From: Microbacterium sp.
GTDB taxonomy: Bacteria > Actinomycetota > Actinomycetes > Actinomycetales > Microbacteriaceae
Length of the DNA stretch: 64,000 bases
Direction of reading: 5' to 3'
Assembly (NCBI RefSeq): GCF_011620665.1
Contig: NZ_WOYQ01000049.1
Location: 1-64,000 of the forward strand
Below the pieces are notes generated by a model. That model saw nothing but the letters and a program-made list of their open reading frames with translations, was not told where the DNA came from and did not search any database. Of the stretch, positions 24,642 through 35,246 are shown piece by piece; within the stretch, counting starts at the first letter, position 1; each line of letters begins with the position of its first letter. Both the position numbers and the translations under genes were made by a program.

Positions 24642-25022
24642 TCAGACGCGAGGCGCGTTGACGTCAGCCGGCAGCGCCGCCTTGGCGGTCGCGACGAGCG
24701 ACGCGAACGCGGCCGGCTCGTTGACGGCGAGCTCTGCCAGCATGCGGCGGTCGACCTGCACACCGGCCAGGCCGAGACCCTGGATGAACCGGTTGTAGGT
24801 CATGCCGTTCTGACGACTCGCAGCGTTGATGCGCTGGATCCACAGGCGGCGGAAATCACCCTTGCGCTTGCGACGGTCGCGGTACGAGTAGACGAGCGAG
24901 TGGGTGACCTGCTCCTTCGCCTTGCGATACAGACGCGAACGCTGACCCCGGTAACCGGCGGCGCGCTCCAGAGTGACGCGACGCTTCTTGTGGGCGTTTA
25001 CGGCCCGCTTGACTCTAGCCAT
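24642..25022 (-). CDS. rplT: 50S ribosomal protein L20
   Basis: [38 protein letters not shown]. Confidence 0.97.
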   Translation of the reverse strand: MARVKRAVNAHKKRRVTLERAAGYRGQRSRLYRKAKEQVTHSLVYSYRDRRKRKGDFRRLWIQRINAASRQNGMTYNRFIQGLGLAGVQVDRRMLAELAVNEPAAFASLVATAKAALPADVNAPRV

Positions 25023-25051
25023 TTCTTCTTCTTCCTAACGTGCGTCGGCGC

Positions 25052-25246
25052 TCAGCGACCGAGGAGCTTCTTGGCCTGCTTGACGTCACCGGGAGCAAGA
25101 ACCTGCTCTTGGTTGAGGCGACGCGTGCGACGCGACGACTTGCCCTCGAGGTTGTGCCGCATTCCGGCCTGCTGCTTCATGAGCTTTCCGCTGCCGGTGA
25201 CCTTGAATCGCTTCTTGGCACCTGAGTGGGTCTTCTGCTTCGGCAT
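25052..25246 (-). CDS. rpmI: 50S ribosomal protein L35
   Basis: [38 protein letters not shown]. Confidence 0.97.
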   Translation of the reverse strand: MPKQKTHSGAKKRFKVTGSGKLMKQQAGMRHNLEGKSSRRTRRLNQEQVLAPGDVKQAKKLLGR

Positions 25247-25293
25247 GTTTCTTCCTTCGTTGTGGTTCCGGGCGGACCGGAGTCTGTGAGGCC

Positions 25294-25920
25294 CTACTCC
25301 GCGGGGGCGGATGCGGTGGCCGGGGCGTCCGAGTCCGAGCCCGTCCGAGCCTGGCGTGCGGCCTCGCGGTGGGCCGTGCGTTGGGCGTTCTGCTCAGTCT
25401 TGACTTCGGACTTGTTCTTGTGCGGGGCGATCACCATGACCATGTTGCGCCCGTCGATGGTGGGGTTGGACTCGACGGTGCCGAACTCGGCGACATCCTC
25501 GGCGAACTTGCGCAACAGGCGCACGCCCTGGTCGGGACGCGACTGCTCTCGACCACGGAAGAGGATCATGGCCTTGACCTTGTCTCCCGTCTTGAGAAAG
25601 CCCTCCGCGCGCTTGCGCTTGGTTTCGTAGTCGTGGTTGTCGATCTTCAGGCGGAAGCGGACCTCTTTGAGGATCGTGTTCGCCTGATTGCGGCGCGCTT
25701 CCTTCGCCTTCTGCGCGGCTTCGTACTTGAACTTCCCGTAGTCCATGATCTTCACGACAGGGGGCTTCGAGTCCGGAGCGACCTCGACCAGGTCGAGGTC
25801 GGCTTCCTGAGCCAGGCGCAGCGCGACCTCGATACGGACGACGCCGACCTGCTCACCGGCGGGTCCGACGAGGCGAACCTCGGGGACGCGGATGCGGTCG
25901 TTGGTGCGGGGATCGCTGAT
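25294..25920 (-). CDS. infC: Translation initiation factor IF-3 (ATC start codon inferred)
   Basis: [28 protein letters not shown]...; homology starts at the ATC codon with GAGGAG-type SD upstream; no ATG/GTG/TTG at the conserved N-terminus. Confidence 0.92.
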   Translation of the reverse strand: MSDPRTNDRIRVPEVRLVGPAGEQVGVVRIEVALRLAQEADLDLVEVAPDSKPPVVKIMDYGKFKYEAAQKAKEARRNQANTILKEVRFRLKIDNHDYETKRKRAEGFLKTGDKVKAMILFRGREQSRPDQGVRLLRKFAEDVAEFGTVESNPTIDGRNMVMVIAPHKNKSEVKTEQNAQRTAHREAARQARTGSDSDAPATASAPAE

Positions 25921-26134
25921 GTGCGGAACTCCTCTTCGTGGGGTGGCTGCCACCGGACGCACAGGAGTGCGTCTCGGGCGGAAGAGCATCACGTCCACCC
26001 CGCACGACGCACGCGCCGGCTTCGCAGTTCTTGCACCCGCATCCGATGTTCTGGACGGCCTCGCGGACGAGGCGGAGTGCGTGACCCGGTAGCCTGGAGC
26101 GGCAAGCGCGGGTGGGATGTGATCCTCTTTCGAT

Positions 26135-26153
26135 CCGGAGTAGAACACTCCGG
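26135..26153. promoter_or_regulatory. Perfect inverted repeat in the infC/DUF1844 divergent intergenic region
   Basis: CCGGAGT AGAAC ACTCCGG. Confidence 0.45.
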
Positions 26154-26182
26154 TGCCCGCTGAGTCTAGCAGAGAGCGACAC

Positions 26183-26593
26183 GTGGCCACGAACCCCGCC
26201 CCAGGCGACCAGACGAACAGTCCCCAGGATGCCGAGCGCATCGCACGGTGGGAGGAACAGGAGCGCGCCGCGTCCGCGGCATCTCGCGACATCGCCGACG
26301 TTCCGGCGGTCGAGGTGATCACGGCGGCCGCGGTACACCTCCTCAGCGCCTCGGCCGTGAAGGTCGGGCTCGCCGACGACCCGGCGAACCAACAAGACCT
26401 CGACGAAGCCCGCAAACTCATCAACTCGCTCGCGGGCCTCATCACCGCCGCAGCGCCGGAGATCAGCGACATGCACGCGCGGTCGCTGCGCGACGGGCTC
26501 CGTTCTGTGCAGCTGGCGTTCCGCGAAGCGTCGGTGATTCCCGACGCCATCGGCAAAGGCCCGGGCGAGAAGTGGACCGGTCCGGTCACCTGA
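26183..26593 (+). CDS. DUF1844 domain-containing protein
   Basis: [21 protein letters not shown]...[15 protein letters not shown] matches the DUF1844 pattern. GTG start inferred. Confidence 0.75.
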   Translation: MATNPAPGDQTNSPQDAERIARWEEQERAASAASRDIADVPAVEVITAAAVHLLSASAVKVGLADDPANQQDLDEARKLINSLAGLITAAAPEISDMHARSLRDGLRSVQLAFREASVIPDAIGKGPGEKWTGPVT

Positions 26594-26599
26594 CGGGGC

Positions 26600-27364
26600 T
26601 CAGCGGACGAGCTTGACCGTCAGAGAGTCCACCAGCACGGCGATACGGTCATCGGCCGCCCAGCGCGTCGCGAGGCGGTGCAAGACGGCGTCGAGTTGCG
26701 TGTCGTCGAGGCCTTCGACCAGCTGAAGCCGCACGATCAGCTCGGGTCCGCGCAGACGCCCGTCCGGATCGCCGGAGGAGACAGACAGATCGAGAACGGC
26801 GAGTTCACCGCCGATGCTCTGCTGCAAGCCGGTGAACACGGCAGGTGATTCGTGCGCGGGCTCCCACGGGAGTCCCTGCGCGATGGCCCAGACCGCCGGT
26901 CGACGCAGGACGAATTCGTTGTCGGTGCCGGGATCGATGACGATGAGGTCCGTGTCGTCGGCCGTCGCCGCCAATGCCGTACGCACACCGTCGGCAGGAA
27001 CGGGGCGAGCCCGAGGATCCCACATCGACATCGCGGCGACCGACGTGAACACCGGCAGGACGCGCCGACCATCGGGAGCGGCGACCGTGACGATCGACAG
27101 ATCCTGTGTCTTGTCGACGCGCAGGCCCGTGGGTCCGATCCCCTCGTGACCCCTGTCGGCGACGAGCGGGATCAGCAGTCGTGCTTCGCGATACGCCGTG
27201 ACGATCGCGGACGCCGAACCCGTCCGCCGTCGGAACTCGATCATCGCCGCCTGCAGTGCCGGGTCAGCCGAACCGTCATCGCCGGCGTGGGGGTTGGAGT
27301 CGAAGCGACGCCCATCCCAGGGAACTCCAGCGGAGTCCGCTGCGGAGTCAGTCGCCGGCGACAT
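26600..27364 (-). CDS. SseB family protein
   Basis: [14 protein letters not shown]...[25 protein letters not shown] typical of SseB-N; sits after priA. Start [13 protein letters not shown]. Confidence 0.75.
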   Translation of the reverse strand: MSPATDSAADSAGVPWDGRRFDSNPHAGDDGSADPALQAAMIEFRRRTGSASAIVTAYREARLLIPLVADRGHEGIGPTGLRVDKTQDLSIVTVAAPDGRRVLPVFTSVAAMSMWDPRARPVPADGVRTALAATADDTDLIVIDPGTDNEFVLRRPAVWAIAQGLPWEPAHESPAVFTGLQQSIGGELAVLDLSVSSGDPDGRLRGPELIVRLQLVEGLDDTQLDAVLHRLATRWAADDRIAVLVDSLTVKLVR

Positions 27365-28094
27365 CCAGCGCCTCGGCGAGTGTGAACGCGCCCGTGTAGA
27401 GCGCCTTGCCGACGATCGCACCCTCGACGCCGAGGGGCACGAGCTCGCGGAGCGCAGCGATGTCATCCAGGCTCGAAATGCCGCCGGATGCGACGACCGG
27501 CTTGGTGGTGCGGGACGTGATGTCGCGGAGCAACTCGAGATTCGGCCCGCGCAGTGTGCCGTCCTTCGTGACGTCGGTCACGACGTAACGGCTGCAACCG
27601 GCGTCTTCGAGGCGATCCAGGACATGCCAGAGGTCGCCGCCGTCGCGTGTCCACCCGCGCGCCGCGAGAGTCGTGCCGCGCACGTCGAGACCGACCGCGA
27701 TCGCTTCGCCATAGCGCCCGATGACGTCGGCAGCCCACTCGGGGTTCTCCAGCGCGGCGGTGCCGAGGTTGATGCGCGCCGCGCCCGACTCCAGCGCCGC
27801 CTCCAGCGTGGCGTCGTCACGGATGCCGCCGGAAAGCTCGACCCGCACGCCCTTGAGCTGCTTGATGACTCGGCGCAGCACACCACTGTTGCTGCCTCGG
27901 CCGAACGCCGCATCGAGGTCGACCAGATGCACCCATTGGGCGCCATCGCGCGCCCAGGTCAACGCCGCGTCAACCGGGTCGCCATAGCTGGTCTCGGTGC
28001 CCGCCGCACCCTGAGTGAGGCGGACGGCCTTCCCATCGGCGACATCGACGGCCGGCAGCAGGATCAATTCAGGGGTGGACGCGAAATCGTTCAT
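27348..28094 (-). CDS. priA: Bifunctional phosphoribosyl isomerase A (HisA/TrpF)
   Basis: [20 protein letters not shown]; actinobacterial his cluster position. Confidence 0.93.
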   Translation of the reverse strand: MNDFASTPELILLPAVDVADGKAVRLTQGAAGTETSYGDPVDAALTWARDGAQWVHLVDLDAAFGRGSNSGVLRRVIKQLKGVRVELSGGIRDDATLEAALESGAARINLGTAALENPEWAADVIGRYGEAIAVGLDVRGTTLAARGWTRDGGDLWHVLDRLEDAGCSRYVVTDVTKDGTLRGPNLELLRDITSRTTKPVVASGGISSLDDIAALRELVPLGVEGAIVGKALYTGAFTLAEALDVAGD

Positions 28095-28148
28095 GGCTCC
28101 AAGTGGGGGTCGTCCGGCGCGCGAGCGCGGAATGCACAGTGAGAGAGA

Positions 28149-28802
28149 CTACCCCGTCTGCGGAAGGGACGACATCCAGTTGCCCAGGAGGCGGATGCCG
28201 GCGTCGCCGCTTTTCTCCGGGTGGAACTGCGTTGCGGTCAGCGGACCGTTCTCGACGGCGGCGAGGAACGGTGCTCCGTAGTCACACCAGGTCAGCACCG
28301 GCGGCCGGAACGGCCGGATGACATCGAGGTTCCACTGCCGCGCCCCGAACGAGTGCACGAAATAGAACCGCTCGTTCTCGATGCCGCGGAAGAGAATCGA
28401 TCCTTCCCCCGCCCGAACCGTGTTCCACCCCATATGCGGGAGCACCGGCGCGTCCAGTTCGGTCACGACGCCCGGCCACTGCCCCATTCCCTCGGTGTCG
28501 ACGCCACGCTCGACCCCGCGGCCGAACAGCACCTGCATGCCCACGCAGATTCCCAGGACAGGACGACCACCGGCGAGGCGGCGCTCGATGAGCTCATCGC
28601 CACGGCTGACACGCAGCGCGGTCATGACGGCCCGGAAGGCGCCGACGCCCGGCACGACGAGGCCCGCGGCATCCTGGATCAGACCACGGTCGGCGGTCAG
28701 CCGCGCGTCGGCACCGGCCGCGACGAGCGCGGTGACGGCCGAATGGACGTTGCCGGAGCCATAGTCCAGGACCGCGACCAGCGGACGCGCGGACTCCGTC
28801 AC
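28149..28802 (-). CDS. hisH: Imidazole glycerol phosphate synthase glutamine amidotransferase subunit
   Basis: [22 protein letters not shown] nucleophile; QFHPEKSG. Confidence 0.95.
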   Translation of the reverse strand: MTESARPLVAVLDYGSGNVHSAVTALVAAGADARLTADRGLIQDAAGLVVPGVGAFRAVMTALRVSRGDELIERRLAGGRPVLGICVGMQVLFGRGVERGVDTEGMGQWPGVVTELDAPVLPHMGWNTVRAGEGSILFRGIENERFYFVHSFGARQWNLDVIRPFRPPVLTWCDYGAPFLAAVENGPLTATQFHPEKSGDAGIRLLGNWMSSLPQTG

Positions 28803-29410
28803 AGAGCGCCCTTCGTGCTGGGGATGCCGTGGACCAGCGGATCCAGCGTCTTAGCCCCGCGAAAAGCGCGGGCGAAGGCCTTGTACTCGGCTTCGGCGAT
28901 GTGGTGCGGATCGCGGCCGCCGAGCACACGGACGTGCACGGTCAGCGCACCCTGAAAGGCAATCGCCTCGAACGTGTGCCTCACGAGCGAGCCGGTGAAG
29001 TGTCCGCCGATGAGGTGCGTCTCGAAACCCGCCGGCTCGCCGTCATGAACGAGATACGGGCGTCCGCTGATGTCGACGACGGCTTGGACCAGGGCCTCAT
29101 CGAGAGGGACGAGCGCGTCGCCGTAGCGCGAGATTCCGGCCTTGTCGCCGAGAGCCCGGTGGATTGCCTGCCCGAGCACGATCGATACGTCCTCGACCGT
29201 GTGGTGGGCGTCGATGTCGGTGTCTCCGGAGGCGCGCACGGTCAGATCCGTCAACGAGTGCTTCGCGAATGCCGTCAGCAGGTGGTCGAAAAAGGGCACC
29301 GATGTGTCGATGCGGCTCTGGCCGGTGCCGTCCAGGTCGAGATCCAACTCGACCGTCGATTCACTCGTCGCGCGCCGGATCGACGCGGTACGCGGCGCGG
29401 GGTTGCTCAT
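28799..29410 (-). CDS. hisB: Imidazoleglycerol-phosphate dehydratase
   Basis: [33 protein letters not shown]. Confidence 0.96.
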   Translation of the reverse strand: MSNPAPRTASIRRATSESTVELDLDLDGTGQSRIDTSVPFFDHLLTAFAKHSLTDLTVRASGDTDIDAHHTVEDVSIVLGQAIHRALGDKAGISRYGDALVPLDEALVQAVVDISGRPYLVHDGEPAGFETHLIGGHFTGSLVRHTFEAIAFQGALTVHVRVLGGRDPHHIAEAEYKAFARAFRGAKTLDPLVHGIPSTKGAL

Positions 29411-29439
29411 GGCCCCACTCTAGCGAGACGCGCGAGTCA

Positions 29440-30519
29440 TCATGCCCGGAGCGATGCCAGAGCGTCGAGGAACGCCGTCGACTCCGATTCGGTCCCCGCC
29501 GTGACACGCAGACTGTGTGGGAGTCCCACGTCTCGAATCAGGATCCCGCGGTCGTAGAGGCCCTGCCAGGTCGCTGCGGGATCGTCAACGCCCCCGAAGC
29601 AGACGAAGTTGGTCCAGCTCACGTGGGGCTCGTACCCGAGCGCGGAGAGCGTGGCGGAGATTCGATCACGCTGAGAAACGATGTCGTCGACCATGCTCAG
29701 CATTGCGGGGGCGTGTCGAAGCGCCGCCGAGGCCGCCGCCTGGGTCAACGCGCTCATGTGGTAAGGAAGTCTCACGAGCCGCAGCGCGTCGATCACGGCG
29801 GGGTCGGCGGCCAGGTATCCCACGCGCGCCCCGGCGAACGCGAACGCCTTGCTCATCGTGCGCGACACGACGAGACGCTCGCGACCCGGAAGCAGTGTCA
29901 GCGCCGACCTCTCGTCGCGCGGCGCGAACTCCTGGTATGCCTCGTCCACGATGACCATGCCCCGACTGGCCTCATAGACCGCCTCGATCACGTCGAGGCG
30001 CAGGGGGGTACCGGTCGGGTTGTTCGGGGCGCAGAGGAACACGACATCCGGATCCGCAGAGTCGATCTGCTGTGCCGCGTCGGAGGCATCCAGCGTGAAA
30101 TCCGCTTCCCGCGTGCCGGCCACATAAGACGCACCCGTGGCACGCGTCAGCAGCGGGTACATCGAATACGTCGGCGCGAACCCGAACGCGGTGCGTCCGG
30201 GTCCGGCGAACGCCTGCAGCAGATGCTGAAGAACCTCGTTGGAACCGTTCGCCGCCCAGATCTGCTCGCGGGTCAGACCGTGACCGAGATACTCAGCGAA
30301 GCCCTCTCGCAGCACCGTGAACTCACGATCCGGGTAACGGTTGATCTCGCGCAGTGCGTGTGCGAGGCCATCCAGGATGTCGTCGGCCACCGCTTCGGGG
30401 ACCGGATGGGTGTTCTCGTTGACGTTGAGTGCCACCGGAACCGTCGCCTGCGGAGCACCATACGGTGTCAGTCCTCGCAGATCGTCGCGGAGGGGAAGGT
30501 CATCCAGACGCACAGCCAC
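29440..30519 (-). CDS. hisC: Histidinol-phosphate aminotransferase
   Basis: Class-I/II aminotransferase; SRTMSKAFAFAGARVGY PLP-Lys motif. Confidence 0.95.
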   Translation of the reverse strand: MAVRLDDLPLRDDLRGLTPYGAPQATVPVALNVNENTHPVPEAVADDILDGLAHALREINRYPDREFTVLREGFAEYLGHGLTREQIWAANGSNEVLQHLLQAFAGPGRTAFGFAPTYSMYPLLTRATGASYVAGTREADFTLDASDAAQQIDSADPDVVFLCAPNNPTGTPLRLDVIEAVYEASRGMVIVDEAYQEFAPRDERSALTLLPGRERLVVSRTMSKAFAFAGARVGYLAADPAVIDALRLVRLPYHMSALTQAAASAALRHAPAMLSMVDDIVSQRDRISATLSALGYEPHVSWTNFVCFGGVDDPAATWQGLYDRGILIRDVGLPHSLRVTAGTESESTAFLDALASLRA

Positions 30520-30554
30520 GTCACCATGCTACGGCGCGGGTGCGAGCCTTATGC

Positions 30555-30929
30555 TCACTCGCCGGCGGAATACTCGAGCGGGATGCTGATCATCTGGCCC
30601 GCCTCGAGCAAACCCGAGTCGAGCGCATTGAGCCGGACGATCGCGTCGACCACGTCACGCGGGTCCGCACCGGGAGCCACCGATTCGGCGATCGACCACA
30701 GCGTGTCACCGGGCGCAACGGTGAGCTGATCGAACGTGCCCAGCGGAGCGCTGCCCTCACGCGAGGCGAGCGCGCCACCGCCCGAGACGATCGCGACCAC
30801 GAGTGAGACGACAGCCGGCAACGCGGCGAGGAGGGCCAGAACCCGACGGCCGCGGACGGTCAGGCGCAAGCGCGTCGAATGCTCGTGAGTCGACGGTGCG
30901 CCGAATGCGGTCACGTTGATGGCGGTCAT
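30555..30929 (-). CDS. LysM domain protein divergent from lexA (candidate SOS cell-division suppressor, DivS/YneA-like)
   Basis: N-terminal TM segment then LysM TVAPGDTLWSIAESVAPGADPRDVVDAIVRLNAL; lexA-divergent position. Start MTAINVTAFG. Confidence 0.8.
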   Translation of the reverse strand: MTAINVTAFGAPSTHEHSTRLRLTVRGRRVLALLAALPAVVSLVVAIVSGGGALASREGSAPLGTFDQLTVAPGDTLWSIAESVAPGADPRDVVDAIVRLNALDSGLLEAGQMISIPLEYSAGE

Positions 30930-31016
30930 GTCTGCTCCTCGGTTCGATGTGTCGGATGAGTGGAGAGATTCGCATCCACGCTCTCGGCCGGGAGAGCAGG
31001 ATGCGAACCTCTCTTC

Positions 31017-31030
31017 CGAAGCTATCTTCG
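31017..31030. promoter_or_regulatory. Candidate LexA operator (non-canonical, symmetric)
   Basis: Perfect palindromic half sites CGAAG-CTAT-CTTCG, overlapping the -10 region of the LysM-gene promoter. Confidence 0.45.
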
Positions 31031-31048
31031 ATGATGTCTTCATGTCAA
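31019..31048 (-). promoter_or_regulatory. Putative promoter of the LysM gene (TTGACA - 18 bp - TAGCTT)
   Basis: Minus strand TTGACA (31043..31048) and TAGCTT (31019..31024). Confidence 0.5.
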
Positions 31049-31226
31049 GTTCGTTCGGTTCGCAGATGAATCGAAGACGACACGCGAACGCTTGCCGGAC
31101 GAGATCGGCGATACCGGATACGGTTTCGATAGCAACACCCCATCACCGACCTCCGACATTCGAAGACGATGTCTTTTCCGGAGCGAGATGGGCCGTTGCA
31201 GCAAGCCGCTAGAGAAGGAGCGCGAC

Positions 31227-31910
31227 ATGGACGGCACCGGAGCTTCCCGCGAGAAACCACAGACCCGCCGGCGCAAGAGCCTGAGCGAGAAGCAGCTCGC
31301 GATCCTCGAGGTCATCCAGCGCTCGATCGCGCGACACGGATACCCGCCGAGCATGCGTGAGATCGGCGACGCCGTAGGGCTCAAGTCGCTGTCGAGCGTG
31401 ACCCATCAGCTCAATCAGCTCGAGCTGAGCGGATACCTGCGACGGGACCCCGGCAAGACGCGCGCCATGGAGGTCCTGATCGACCTGCCCGGGAGCGCGA
31501 CCGAGAATCCCGCCGATGAGGCGCCGCCGGTCGCCGATGCCGCGATGGTGCCGCTGGTCGGCCGGATCGCGGCCGGCGTGCCGATCACCGCCGACCAGCA
31601 GGTCGAGGAGATCTTCCCCCTCCCCCGCCAGCTCGTCGGCAAGGGTGATCTGTTCATGCTCAAGGTCAGTGGCGAGTCGATGATCGACGCCGCGATCTGC
31701 GACGGCGATTGGGTTGTCGTCCGCTCGCAGCCGACGGCCGACAACGGCGAGATCGTCGCGGCCATGCTCGACGGCGAGGCGACGGTGAAGACCTTCCGGC
31801 AGCGTGACGGACACACCTGGCTGCTGCCACGCAACACGGCGTTCGAGCCGATCCTTGGAGACGATGCAGTGGTCCTGGGTCGCGTCGTCGCGGTCCTGCG
31901 GGCAGTCTGA
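31227..31910 (+). CDS. lexA: SOS response repressor/protease LexA
   Basis: [44 protein letters not shown] catalytic Ser. Confidence 0.96.
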   Translation: MDGTGASREKPQTRRRKSLSEKQLAILEVIQRSIARHGYPPSMREIGDAVGLKSLSSVTHQLNQLELSGYLRRDPGKTRAMEVLIDLPGSATENPADEAPPVADAAMVPLVGRIAAGVPITADQQVEEIFPLPRQLVGKGDLFMLKVSGESMIDAAICDGDWVVVRSQPTADNGEIVAAMLDGEATVKTFRQRDGHTWLLPRNTAFEPILGDDAVVLGRVVAVLRAV

Positions 31911-31939
31911 ACCGGGGCCGGCCGCAGGCGGCAACCTCT

Positions 31940-31972
31940 GCGCCAGCGACGACCGGCGGAGGTCGTCGGCGC
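31940..31972. terminator. Candidate bidirectional terminator between lexA and metE
   Basis: GCGCCagcGACGACC...GGTCGTCGGCGC imperfect hairpin between convergent genes. Confidence 0.5.
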
Positions 31973-34290
31973 TAAGCGATGACCTCCTGACGAACATTGC
32001 GACTCGCTTCGACGAGATGGCGGAGCGAGGTCACTGTCTCGTCGTATCCGCGGGTCTTCAAGCCGCAATCCGGATTGACCCAGATCTGGCGCAGCGGAAG
32101 CTCATCAGCCGCGCGACGCAGGAGCGCCTCGATCTCGGCGACGGCGGGCACCCGCGGCGAGTGGATGTCGTAGACGCCCGGGCCGATCCCGGCGGCGAAG
32201 CCGGATGCCGCAATATCGCCGATCACTTCACCGCGACTGCGCGCGGCCTCGATCGAGGTGACATCGGCATCCAACGCCGCGATCGCCTCGATGACCACTC
32301 CGAACTCGGAGTAGCACAGGTGCGTGTGCACCTGTGTCGACGGCGCCGCACCCGAAGTGGCGATGCGGAAGGCGCGGACCGACCAGTCGAGATAAGCAGC
32401 CTGGTCGGCCGTGCGCAGCGGAAGGAGCTCCCGGAGCGCGGGCTCGTCGACCTGGATGATCCGGATGCCTGCCTTCTCCAGATCGGCGATCTCGTCGCGC
32501 AACGCGAGCGCGACCTGGTCTGCGGTCTCACCCAGAGGCTGGTCGTCACGAACGAATGACCACGCAAGGATCGTGACGGGACCGGTGAGCATGCCCTTGA
32601 CATGCTTGTCGGACAGCGACTGAGCGAACCGCGCCCAGTCCACCGTGATGGGCGCGGGTCGGGACACGTCACCCCACAGGATCGACGGGCGGGTCGCCCG
32701 CGAGCCGTAGGACTGCACCCAGCCCTGCTCGGTGACGGCGAATCCGTCGAGGTTCTCGGCGAAGTACTGCACCATGTCGTTGCGCTCGGCCTCGCCGTGC
32801 ACGAGAACGTCGAGTCCGAGATCCTCCTGCAGCGCCACGACGCGCGAGATCTCCTCACGCAGGAATCCTTCGTATGCGGAGGTGGTCAGCTCTCCGCGCC
32901 CGTGCTGCGCCCGCGCCCGGCGGATCTCCGCAGTCTGCGGAAACGACCCGATCGTGGTCGTCGGCAAGAGGGGGAGTCCGAGCGACTCCTGCGCCCGCTC
33001 GCGTGTCGCCAGGTCGCCTCGATCGGCGTCCGCGGCGGAGAGACGGGCGACACGCGAGCGCACCTCTCCGTCGCGCACGCCCGCAGCCGTCGTGCGCGCC
33101 GCCAGCGCTGCGGTCGCGGCATCGAGCTCGTCGGCGATCGCGGCGCGGCCCTCCACGAGGCCGCGCGCGAGGGTGGCGACCTGGGCGACCTTCTGATCGG
33201 CGAAGGCGAGCCACGACAGCAACCGTGGGTCGAGCTTCGTCTCGTCGGCCGTGTCGTGCGGCACGTGCTGCAGCGATGCCGACGTCCCGGCGGCGACCGA
33301 AGCCGCGCCGATCGACTCGAGCTGAGCAAGACGGTCGGCCGCGCCGACCAGGTCGCCGCGCCAGACATTGCGCCCGTCGATCACGCCGCCGACGATCGTC
33401 TTCGTTTCCACGCCCGGGGCCCCGGCCGGCACTTCCCCGCGATGGAGATCGATCGCAAGGGCCTCCACGGGCGCCGCGGCCAGCGCGCGCCACGCGTCGT
33501 CGGACAGCGCACCGTAACCTGCTGCGACGAGGATCGCGGGCCGGTCGCTGGCCGCGCCCAGCACGGCATACGCGCGCGCGGCCGCCGCCGAGAGGGCGCC
33601 GGCATCCACATCGAGGCTCTCGCTCACGAGGGCGTGCTCGTCCAGCTGCACCCACTCGGCACCGGACGCACGGAGCGCCCCGATCAACTCGCAGTACACC
33701 GGGAGAAGGTCCTCGAGCCGATCGAGCGGGCGAAAACCCGTCGGGGCCTCGTCGGTGGGCTTCGCCAGCGCGAGCAGGGTCACCGGACCGACGAGCACCG
33801 GACGGACCGTGAATCCGTCCGCCTTCGCTTCCGCGACCTGTCGAGAGAATCGGTCGGTTGACAGCGCGAATGCCGTCTCGGGGCCGATCTCAGGAACCAG
33901 GTAGTGGTAGTTGGTGTCGAACCACTTCGTCATCTCGAGCGGCGCCGCCTCACCCGCACCGCGAGCCGCCGCGAAGTATGCCTCGAGCGGAATTGATCCG
34001 TCCGCGCAACGTAGGGACGCGAACCTCGCCGGAAGCGCACCCACGGCCAGTGTCGCGTCGAGCACCTGATCGTAGTAGGAGAACGACTCGGGTATCGACG
34101 AATCCGTCTGGCCCAGGCCGAGCGACGCCAGGCGTTCGCGGGTCGCGCGTCTCAGATCCGCCGCGATCGCCTCGAGCGCGGGCTCTTCGACCGCCCCGGC
34201 CCAGAACTGCTCGACGGCGCGTTTGAGCTCACGGCGCCGTCCGATGCGTGGGTAGCCGAGAATCGTGCCGGCGGGAAATGCGACAGTCAT
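31972..34290 (-). CDS. metE: Cobalamin-independent methionine synthase
   Basis: ILGYPRIGRRRELKRAVEQFWAG; LPTTTIGSFPQT; QVDEPALRELLPLR. Confidence 0.96.
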   Translation of the reverse strand: MTVAFPAGTILGYPRIGRRRELKRAVEQFWAGAVEEPALEAIAADLRRATRERLASLGLGQTDSSIPESFSYYDQVLDATLAVGALPARFASLRCADGSIPLEAYFAAARGAGEAAPLEMTKWFDTNYHYLVPEIGPETAFALSTDRFSRQVAEAKADGFTVRPVLVGPVTLLALAKPTDEAPTGFRPLDRLEDLLPVYCELIGALRASGAEWVQLDEHALVSESLDVDAGALSAAAARAYAVLGAASDRPAILVAAGYGALSDDAWRALAAAPVEALAIDLHRGEVPAGAPGVETKTIVGGVIDGRNVWRGDLVGAADRLAQLESIGAASVAAGTSASLQHVPHDTADETKLDPRLLSWLAFADQKVAQVATLARGLVEGRAAIADELDAATAALAARTTAAGVRDGEVRSRVARLSAADADRGDLATRERAQESLGLPLLPTTTIGSFPQTAEIRRARAQHGRGELTTSAYEGFLREEISRVVALQEDLGLDVLVHGEAERNDMVQYFAENLDGFAVTEQGWVQSYGSRATRPSILWGDVSRPAPITVDWARFAQSLSDKHVKGMLTGPVTILAWSFVRDDQPLGETADQVALALRDEIADLEKAGIRIIQVDEPALRELLPLRTADQAAYLDWSVRAFRIATSGAAPSTQVHTHLCYSEFGVVIEAIAALDADVTSIEAARSRGEVIGDIAASGFAAGIGPGVYDIHSPRVPAVAEIEALLRRAADELPLRQIWVNPDCGLKTRGYDETVTSLRHLVEASRNVRQEVIA

Positions 34291-35246
34291 GCGGAGATCT
34301 CCTGAGTCGTGAGGTGCGGGGCAAGGCCGGCGTCGCGGAGGACCGCGAGTACCGTGTCGTGGTTGTTGAAGGCGTACAGGTGGATGCCGGGGGCACCCCC
34401 ATCGACCACGTCTCTCGCGAGTGCGGCCGCGTGGGAGATGCCGATCCTGCGGGCGGCAGCGGCATCCGGTGCGTGCTCGAGCGCGTCGGCGAAGGCGTCC
34501 GGCCGGGGGTCTCCCGTGAGCTCCAAGACGCGCCGCAAGCGCGACGGGGACGTGACTGGCATGATCCCGGGAAGGATGGGGATCGTGACACCGGCCGCGC
34601 GAGCACGCGCGACGAAGTCGAGATACTCCCCGGCTCGGAAGAAGAGCTGTGTGATCGCCGATCGCGCCCCGGCCTCCTGTTTCGCCAACAGGGCATCGAT
34701 GTCCTCGTAGCGGTGACGAGATCGCGGATGACCGTTCGGAAACGCCGCGGCCGACACCTCGACCGTGGCCGGCTCGCCGGCGCCCGCCGCTCCCGGCGCC
34801 GCGGAAACGCCGCGTTCGCGGTCTGCCGCGCTCTCAGCGTGCACGCGTCCGATGAGCTCGATGAGCTCAGCCGAGGTCTGGAGGTCGCCGAGATCGGGCT
34901 CGCCGTCGGCGGCACCGACCGGAGGGTCACCGCGCAGAGCGAGGAAACGTGTGATTCCGGCATCCAGGAATGTGCGGATCAGCCGCGTCGCGTCGGCATA
35001 CGTCGATCCGACGCACGTGAGGTGGGCGAGTGGCGGGACATCCGTCGTGTGCAGAATGTGCGTGAGCACCTCGAGCGAACGATCCGTCGTCGATCCCCCC
35101 GCGCCGAAGGTCACCGAGATGAACTGCGGGCCGGCGGCCGCGAGGTGCTGGATCGTTTCGTGCAGCGCCGGCATCCCGTCGGGATGACGTGGCGGATAGA
35201 TCTCGAACGAGAATGGCACCGCGGGTGCAGGGGTCTCGGGGGGCAT
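34287..35246 (-). CDS. metF: Methylenetetrahydrofolate reductase
   Basis: FSFEIYPPRHPDGMPALHETIQHLAAAGPQFISVTFGAGGST; 4-nt overlap with metE. Confidence 0.94.
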   Translation of the reverse strand: MPPETPAPAVPFSFEIYPPRHPDGMPALHETIQHLAAAGPQFISVTFGAGGSTTDRSLEVLTHILHTTDVPPLAHLTCVGSTYADATRLIRTFLDAGITRFLALRGDPPVGAADGEPDLGDLQTSAELIELIGRVHAESAADRERGVSAAPGAAGAGEPATVEVSAAAFPNGHPRSRHRYEDIDALLAKQEAGARSAITQLFFRAGEYLDFVARARAAGVTIPILPGIMPVTSPSRLRRVLELTGDPRPDAFADALEHAPDAAAARRIGISHAAALARDVVDGGAPGIHLYAFNNHDTVLAVLRDAGLAPHLTTQEISA

